Origin: Acetobacteraceae bacterium
GTDB taxonomy: Bacteria; Pseudomonadota; Alphaproteobacteria; Acetobacterales; Acetobacteraceae
Length of the DNA: 5,283 nucleotides
Assembly: GCA_027340195.1 (NCBI GenBank)
Contig: DAHWNE010000201.1
Span: 1-5,283 of the forward strand
Reading direction: 5' to 3'
A program made the translations under genes and the position numbers. Numbering within the stretch: position 1 is the first letter of the stretch; the number at the start of each line of letters is the position of its first letter. Below the pieces are notes generated by a model, which saw only the letters and a list, made by a program, of their open reading frames with translations, ran no database searches and was not told where the DNA came from. Of the stretch, positions 1 to 5,283 are shown in pieces.

Positions 1-1464
<1,464 letters not shown>

Positions 1465-1466
1465 CC

Positions 1467-2474
1467 TCAGGTTCCGACCCAGGTCTTGGTGCGGAAATTG
1501 TGATGCCCCTCGATGAACCGCACGGTGCCCGAGCGCGAGCGCATCACCACCGAATGCGTCACCGCCCCGCCGCCGAACCGGCGCACGCCCCGCAGCATCG
1601 CCCCGGAGGTGACGCCGGTGGCGGCGAACATCACATCCCCCTGCGCCATCTCGGAGATCGAGAATTTGTGGTTGGGGTCCAGCACGCCCATGTCGCGGGC
1701 CCGCGCGATCTGCGCCGCGTCCTCGAACAACAGCCGCCCTTGCATCTGCCCGCCGATGCAGCGCAGCGCCGCCGCCGCCAGCACCCCCTCCGGCGCGCCG
1801 CCGGAGCCGAGATAGATATCCACCCCGGAGTCGGGAATGGCGGTCGCGATCACCCCGGCCACGTCGCCGTCCGAGATCAGCATGATGCGGGCTCCGGCCT
1901 CCCGCACCTTGGCGATGATCTCCTTGTGGCGGTCGCGATCGAGGATGCAGGCGACCAGATCGGCGGTCTCGCAGTTCTTGGCGCGGGCGAGGCTGCGCAG
2001 ATTCTCGCCCACCGAGGCGTCGAGATCGACCACGCCGTCCGGCAGCCCGCCGCCGACCGCGATCTTGTCCATGTAGATGTCGGGCGCGTGCAGGAACCCG
2101 CCGCGGGTGGCCAGCGCCACCGTGGCGATGGCGTTCGGCCCGCCCTTGGCGGTGAGGGTGGTGCCTTCCAGCGGATCGACCGCGATGTCCATCGCCGGCC
2201 CGCCGGCGCCCACCTTCTCGCCGATGAACAGCATCGGCGCCTCGTCCATCTCGCCCTCGCCGATCACCACCGTGCCGTCGATGGCGACGGTGTCGAACGC
2301 CTGGCGCATGGCTTCCACCGCCGCGCCGTCGGCGTCGTTCTTCTTGCCGAGGCCGATCCAGCGGGAGGCGGCGATGGCCGCGGCCTCGGTCACCCGGACC
2401 AGTTCGAGCGCGAGGTTGCGGTCGGTGACGTGGCCCGGGGCAGGGGTCTTGGCAGGGGACATGGCTGAGGTCAT
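1467..2474 (-). CDS. glpX: Class II fructose-1,6-bisphosphatase (GlpX)
   Basis: GlpX hydrolyses fructose 1,6-bisphosphate to fructose 6-phosphate and phosphate (EC 3.1.3.11) in cytoplasmic gluconeogenesis. Some relatives also act on sedoheptulose bisphosphate in the Calvin cycle. The product is 335 residues, matching the family (E. coli GlpX 336). Visible signatures are NDADGAAV at 46-53, IGEGEMDEAPML at 71-82, VDPLEGT at 99-105, SDGDVAG at 201-207 and GSGGAPEGV at 223-231. By alignment from memory, D49, E73, D100 and E103 correspond to the E. coli metal ligands D33, E57, D85 and E88, and E229 probably to E213. The frame is open for 73 codons further upstream, but that extension reads antisense-like, low-complexity sequence and overlaps the lipoprotein gene. 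ATG 2474-2472 is preferred because GGAG sits 7 nt before it; ATG 2462 lacks a ribosome site. The C-terminus ends just before recJ. Nothing is truncated or missing. Confidence 0.97.
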   Translation of the reverse strand: MTSAMSPAKTPAPGHVTDRNLALELVRVTEAAAIAASRWIGLGKKNDADGAAVEAMRQAFDTVAIDGTVVIGEGEMDEAPMLFIGEKVGAGGPAMDIAVDPLEGTTLTAKGGPNAIATVALATRGGFLHAPDIYMDKIAVGGGLPDGVVDLDASVGENLRSLARAKNCETADLVACILDRDRHKEIIAKVREAGARIMLISDGDVAGVIATAIPDSGVDIYLGSGGAPEGVLAAAALRCIGGQMQGRLLFEDAAQIARARDMGVLDPNHKFSISEMAQGDVMFAATGVTSGAMLRGVRRFGGGAVTHSVVMRSRSGTVRFIEGHHNFRTKTWVGT

Positions 2475-2481
2475 GGCGCGG

Positions 2482-2485
2482 CTCC
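2482..2485 (-). promoter_or_regulatory. Ribosome binding site of glpX
   Basis: Reading the minus strand, GGAG lies 7 nt before ATG 2474-2472. It selects this start over the in-frame ATG four codons downstream and over any start in the long upstream open extension. It is the clearest Shine-Dalgarno sequence in the window; the other genes have weak ones and appear to rely on overlap with the preceding gene. Confidence 0.7.
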
Positions 2486-2505
2486 GATGCGGGCGAATCG
2501 ACGGC

Positions 2506-2511
2506 AGGATA
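2506..2511 (-). promoter_or_regulatory. Possible -10 element ahead of glpX
   Basis: The 53-nt gap between the lipoprotein gene and glpX contains TATCCT on the minus strand, within GTGCTATCCTG. It resembles a sigma-70-type -10 box and would place transcription start near 2499, giving a leader of about 25 nt that contains the glpX ribosome site. No good TTGACA-like -35 is present 16-18 nt upstream. This is the only relatively AT-rich spot in the gap, so a weak or internal promoter for glpX-recJ is plausible but unproven. Confidence 0.25.
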
Positions 2512-2527
2512 GCACGCGCGGGCCGGA

Positions 2528-2956
2528 TCAGGGGATCGCGCGCCAGGCCCCGACCACATACCCCTGTGCATCCACCCGCTGCACCTGCCGAGCGATCACC
2601 GCGCGCCGCCCGCGGCAGGCCCAGGCATAGATGCTGGCATGGCCCGAAGCGAACCGCGGCACGAACGGCGCGCCCGGATGATGCCGGCACCACCAGGACG
2701 CCCCCCGGTTGGTCCGGCTGGTGTCGGCCTTGCCGCAGTTGAGATTCGCCCCGGTCAGGCAGGCGAGCCAGCGCCCGTCCGGCCCCCGGCGCATCACTCC
2801 GGTGCGGACCACCTCCTCCGGCGTCATCTTCGCGTGGAAGGCGCGCGCGACGGCGGCGGCGCGGGCGAGCGGGATCGGCCGCGGCCGGGCCGACGCGGCG
2901 GCGCAGCCGGCAAGCGCAAGCGCCGCCGCCAGCACCGCCCCGGCGCGCCCTACCAT
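2528..2956 (-). CDS. Small cysteine-containing lipoprotein, conserved hypothetical
   Basis: This is a 142-residue protein of unknown function. A short n-region with Arg4 precedes a hydrophobic stretch (about 5-16) and a lipobox LAGC at 15-18, so C18 should be lipidated by the Lgt/Lsp pathway. Alanine at +2 favours outer-membrane rather than inner-membrane retention. The mature part has four more cysteines (C66, C74, C90, C114), enough for two disulfides in the periplasm. The core WLACLTGANLNCGKADTS (63-80), WWCRHHP (88-94), SGHASIYAWAC (104-114) and QVQRVDAQGYV (124-134) matches, from memory, a family of small exported alphaproteobacterial proteins with no assigned activity; I cannot name a domain accession. 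ATG 2956 overlaps the wecC stop by 7 nt, which supports this start and co-translation with wecC; the only other Met (M44) would lose the signal. No catalytic motif is visible. A role with the surface polysaccharide is guilt by association only. Confidence 0.85.
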   Translation of the reverse strand: MVGRAGAVLAAALALAGCAAASARPRPIPLARAAAVARAFHAKMTPEEVVRTGVMRRGPDGRWLACLTGANLNCGKADTSRTNRGASWWCRHHPGAPFVPRFASGHASIYAWACRGRRAVIARQVQRVDAQGYVVGAWRAIP

Positions 2957-4200
2957 GCCCCGCGCGTGTCGATCACGAATTTGTCCTTCAGCAGGTCGCG
3001 ATCGACCTGCAGGAACGCCTGATGATCCACCAGCAGCAGCACCAGGTTGGCGCGCTCCAGCGCGGCATCGAAATCGGCCAGTTCCGGCCCCAGCTCGGCC
3101 AGCCCCGGCGGCAGGGCGGCGATGTGGGGTTCCACCACCAGCAGCTCGCCGAGCTTCGCCTCAGCCAGCCGGGCCACGATCTCCACCGCCGGGCTTTCGC
3201 GCAGATCGTCCACGTCCTTCTTGTAGGCAAGGCCGAGGCAGGCGATCACCGGGTGCTTCAGCGCCGCCGCCCGCTCCCGCACCTTGGCCAGCACGAACCC
3301 GGGCTTGGCGTCGTTCACCTCCCGCGCGGTGCGGATCAGCCGCGCTTCCTCCGGCGCGCCGGCGACGATGAACCACGGATCGACGGCGATGCAGTGCCCG
3401 CCCACGCCGGGGCCGGGGCTCAGGATGTTCACCCGCGGGTGCAAATTCGCCATCTCGATCAGGTCCCACACATTGATGCGCAGCCGGTCGCAGATCAGCG
3501 AGAGTTCGTTGGCGAAGGCGATGTTCACGTCGCGGTAGGCGTTCTCGGTCAGCTTCGCGAGCTCGGCGGTGCGCGCGGTGGTGACCCGGCACTCCCCGCG
3601 CACCACCATGCGATACAGCGCCAGCGCCCGCTGCGCGCAGCGGCGCGACATCCCGCCGATCACCCGCGGGTTGTTCACCACCTCCTCCAGGATCCGCCCG
3701 GGCAGCACCCGTTCCGGGCAATGCGCCACCTGCACCTGCGCCATCTCCCCCTTCTGCTGGGGAAAGCTCAGGTCGGGGCGGCGTTCGGCCAGGATCGCCG
3801 CCACCCGCTCGGTGGTCCCCACCGGGGAGGTGGATTCCAGGATCACCAGATTGCCCGCCGCCAGCACCGGCGCGATCGCGGCCGCCGCCTGTTCCACATA
3901 AGAAATATCGGGCGCGGCGGCGGCGCCGTGGCCCACCAGCGGGGTCGGCACCGCGATGATGAACGCATCCGCCGCCGCCACCTCGGTCGCCGCGCGGAGC
4001 TTGCCCGCCTCCACCACCCGGCGCACCAGCGCGTCCAGGTTCGGCTCCCCGAAATGCGGCCTGCCGGCGTTGATGGTGGCCACCACGCCGGGGTTCACGT
4101 CGGTCCCGGCCACCTCGATCCCGGTATCGGCGAACACCGCCGCCGTGGGCAGCCCGATATACCCCAGGCCGATCACGCTCACGCGGGCGAAACTATCCAT
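2950..4200 (-). CDS. wecC: UDP-N-acetyl-D-mannosamine dehydrogenase
   Basis: The enzyme oxidises UDP-ManNAc twice with NAD+ to give UDP-N-acetyl-D-mannosaminuronic acid (EC 1.1.1.336), a cytoplasmic precursor for enterobacterial-common-antigen-like polymers, capsules, O-antigens or exopolysaccharides. The 416 residues match the family length (about 420). The N-terminal Rossmann fold has [10 protein letters not shown] at 11-20 and acidic D34. The middle domain has [10 protein letters not shown] at 122-131, CPER at 161-164 and [11 protein letters not shown] at 216-226. [15 protein letters not shown] at 263-277 contains the catalytic nucleophile C270 and D274. The C-terminal UDP-binding domain has [13 protein letters not shown] at 326-338. 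The HCIAVDPWF form and the epimerase directly upstream favour WecC over UDP-glucose or UDP-GlcNAc dehydrogenases (Ugd, WbpA). ATG 4200 overlaps the wecB stop by 8 nt and no strong ribosome site precedes it, suggesting translational coupling. The gene looks intact. Confidence 0.95.
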   Translation of the reverse strand: MDSFARVSVIGLGYIGLPTAAVFADTGIEVAGTDVNPGVVATINAGRPHFGEPNLDALVRRVVEAGKLRAATEVAAADAFIIAVPTPLVGHGAAAAPDISYVEQAAAAIAPVLAAGNLVILESTSPVGTTERVAAILAERRPDLSFPQQKGEMAQVQVAHCPERVLPGRILEEVVNNPRVIGGMSRRCAQRALALYRMVVRGECRVTTARTAELAKLTENAYRDVNIAFANELSLICDRLRINVWDLIEMANLHPRVNILSPGPGVGGHCIAVDPWFIVAGAPEEARLIRTAREVNDAKPGFVLAKVRERAAALKHPVIACLGLAYKKDVDDLRESPAVEIVARLAEAKLGELLVVEPHIAALPPGLAELGPELADFDAALERANLVLLLVDHQAFLQVDRDLLKDKFVIDTRGAW

Positions 4201-5283
4201 CGGTCAGGGCTTTCACGATGCGGGCGGCGGCCTGGCCGTCGCCGTAGGGGTTATGGGCGATGCTCATCTGCCGCCAGGCGGCGGGATCGTCGAGCAGGCG
4301 GGCGGCGCGCGCGACCAGGCGGTCGGTATCGGTGCCGACCAGCTCCACCGTGCCGGCGGTGACCGCCTCCGGCCGCTCGGTGGTCTCCCGCGTCACCAGC
4401 ACCGGCTTGCCCAGCGAGGGCGCTTCCTCCTGCACCCCGCCCGAATCGGTGATGATGAGATGGGCCCGGCGCATCAGCGCGACGAAGGGCAGGTAGTCCA
4501 GCGGCGCGATCAGGTCGATCGCCGGATGGCCGGCGAGCGGGGCCGCCGCTTCTCGCACCGCCGGGTTGAGGTGGACCGGATAGACGATGCGCACGTCGCC
4601 GCGGTCGGCCAGCCGGCGCAGCCCGGCGGCGACGCGGGCGAGGCCGCCGGAAAAATTCTCCCGCCGGTGGCCGGTGACCAGGATCAGCCGGCGCGCCGGG
4701 TCGGGCGGCGGCAGCGCCGCGGCGGCGGCGGCGGCGCGCGCGGGATCGGTATCGAGGATGGCGACGGCGTCGAACAGCGCGTCGATCACGGTGTTGCCGG
4801 TCACGGTGATGGCGGCGTCGGGCACGCCCTCGGCCAGCAGATTGGCGCGCGCCTCCGCGGTGGGGGGGAAATGCCAGCGGGCGAGGCGGGTGGCGAGGCG
4901 GCGGTTCATCTCCTCCGGCCAGGGGGCCGAGAGGTCGCCGGTGCGCAGCCCGGCCTCCACATGGCCCACGGGGATGGAGGCGTAGAAAGCGGCGAGCGCG
5001 GCGGCGAAGGTGGTGGTGGTATCGCCCTGGACCAGCATGACGTCGGGGCGGAGCTCCGGCAGCGCCTCCGCCAGGCCCTGGAGGGCGGCGGTGGTGATCC
5101 AGGTCAGGCCCTGGGCGTGGCGCATGATGTCCAGGTCGCGGTCCGGGCGGATGGCGAACAGGTCCAGCACTTGGTCCAGCATCTGGCGGTGCTGGGCGGT
5201 GACGCAGACCAGCGGCGTGACGCCCGGGGTTTCGCGCAGGCGGCGGATGCCCGGGGCCAGCTTGATGGCCTCGGGGCGGGTGC
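4193..5283 (-). CDS. wecB: UDP-N-acetylglucosamine 2-epimerase, non-hydrolysing (5' end beyond window)
   Basis: WecB interconverts UDP-GlcNAc and UDP-ManNAc (EC 5.1.3.14) in the cytoplasm, supplying the substrate of the dehydrogenase encoded next. The frame is open to the window edge: the first full codon (5281) begins TRPEAIK, which aligns with T9 of E. coli WecB. About eight residues are therefore missing, and the in-frame ATG at 5182 is internal. Visible residues number 362 (E. coli enzyme 376). Against E. coli numbering with a constant offset of 8, the key residues are all present: R2 and K7 (R10, K15), D87 in GDTTTT (D95), E109 in HVEAGLRT (E117), E123 and R127 in PWPEEMNR (E131, R135) and H205 in GHRREN (H213). 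The UDP-binding segment [15 protein letters not shown] (279-293) and ETTERPEAV (299-307) follow. A run of seven alanines (183-189) sits before the second Rossmann lobe and is probably a linker expansion. The stop TAG at 4195-4193 lies inside the wecC start region. Confidence 0.96.
   Translation of the reverse strand, partial: TRPEAIKLAPGIRRLRETPGVTPLVCVTAQHRQMLDQVLDLFAIRPDRDLDIMRHAQGLTWITTAALQGLAEALPELRPDVMLVQGDTTTTFAAALAAFYASIPVGHVEAGLRTGDLSAPWPEEMNRRLATRLARWHFPPTAEARANLLAEGVPDAAITVTGNTVIDALFDAVAILDTDPARAAAAAAALPPPDPARRLILVTGHRRENFSGGLARVAAGLRRLADRGDVRIVYPVHLNPAVREAAAPLAGHPAIDLIAPLDYLPFVALMRRAHLIITDSGGVQEEAPSLGKPVLVTRETTERPEAVTAGTVELVGTDTDRLVARAARLLDDPAAWRQMSIAHNPYGDGQAAARIVKALTDG
4719..4735. 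repeat. Short GGC trinucleotide run within wecB
   Basis: On the plus strand there are five consecutive GGC units preceded by GC, inside wecB. On the coding strand this is a GCC run that encodes most of the seven-alanine stretch before the second lobe. It is a simple-sequence tract whose copy number could change in frame by slippage; all changes in whole units would only lengthen or shorten the alanine linker. Similar but shorter runs occur across this GC-rich DNA, so significance is low. Confidence 0.6.

Noticed and set aside
1500..2468. Plus-strand open frame of 322 codons opposite glpX
   Set aside because: It mirrors glpX on the other strand with low-complexity composition; the minus-strand frame has the complete class II FBPase motifs.
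2514..2543. Rho-independent terminator after the lipoprotein gene
   Set aside because: A GC stem is possible but the loop is 16 nt, contains the stop codon, and no T-run follows the stem on the minus strand.
2475..2693. 73-codon N-terminal extension of GlpX
   Set aside because: The extension overlaps the lipoprotein gene in another frame, lacks family similarity and would give an over-long enzyme. ATG 2474 has a GGAG site at proper distance and yields the family's normal length.
3022..4362. Long plus-strand open frame of 446 codons opposite wecC and the wecB 3' end
   Set aside because: It runs antisense to two firmly identified enzymes across their junction, is His/Arg/Gly-rich and has no domain or ribosome site. 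The equal length to the frame opposite recJ is coincidence; the sequences differ.
4193..5182. wecB starting at ATG 5182
   Set aside because: The frame continues upstream to the window edge with [10 protein letters not shown] and VCVTAQHRQ, which include essential R and K residues of the epimerase. The ATG is internal.

Overview
The window is very GC-rich (roughly 70% by eye) and densely coded. All five genes lie on the minus strand, so the genome reads from position 5283 down to position 1. Protein sequence, GC level and gene pairing suggest an alphaproteobacterium, most likely in the Rhodospirillales/Acetobacteraceae. This is an inference: the window has no rRNA gene or other direct taxonomic marker.

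In transcription order the window holds: (1) wecB, UDP-N-acetylglucosamine 2-epimerase, 5283-4193, missing about its first eight codons at the window edge; (2) wecC, UDP-N-acetyl-D-mannosamine dehydrogenase, 4200-2950, overlapping wecB by 8 nt; (3) a small cysteine-containing lipoprotein of unknown function, 2956-2528, overlapping wecC by 7 nt; (4) after a 53-nt gap, glpX, class II fructose-1,6-bisphosphatase, 2474-1467; (5) recJ, single-strand-specific 5'-3' exonuclease, starting at GTG 1464 only 2 nt after the glpX stop and running off the window at position 1. No stretch longer than 53 nt lacks a gene.

Functionally there are two blocks. wecB and wecC catalyse consecutive steps, UDP-GlcNAc to UDP-ManNAc to UDP-ManNAcA, and so supply an acidic sugar nucleotide for a surface polysaccharide. 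The lipoprotein is translationally linked to them and probably acts in the envelope, but its role is unknown. glpX (gluconeogenesis, or the Calvin cycle if present) and recJ (recombination and repair) are functionally unrelated but tightly packed, a pairing that recurs in alphaproteobacteria.

I looked for RNA genes, insertion sequences, CRISPR repeats, attachment sites and anomalous composition and found none. The many long open frames on the plus strand are GC-driven shadows. I see no convincing undescribed system. The least explained element is the lipoprotein and its position between the sugar-nucleotide genes and glpX-recJ.
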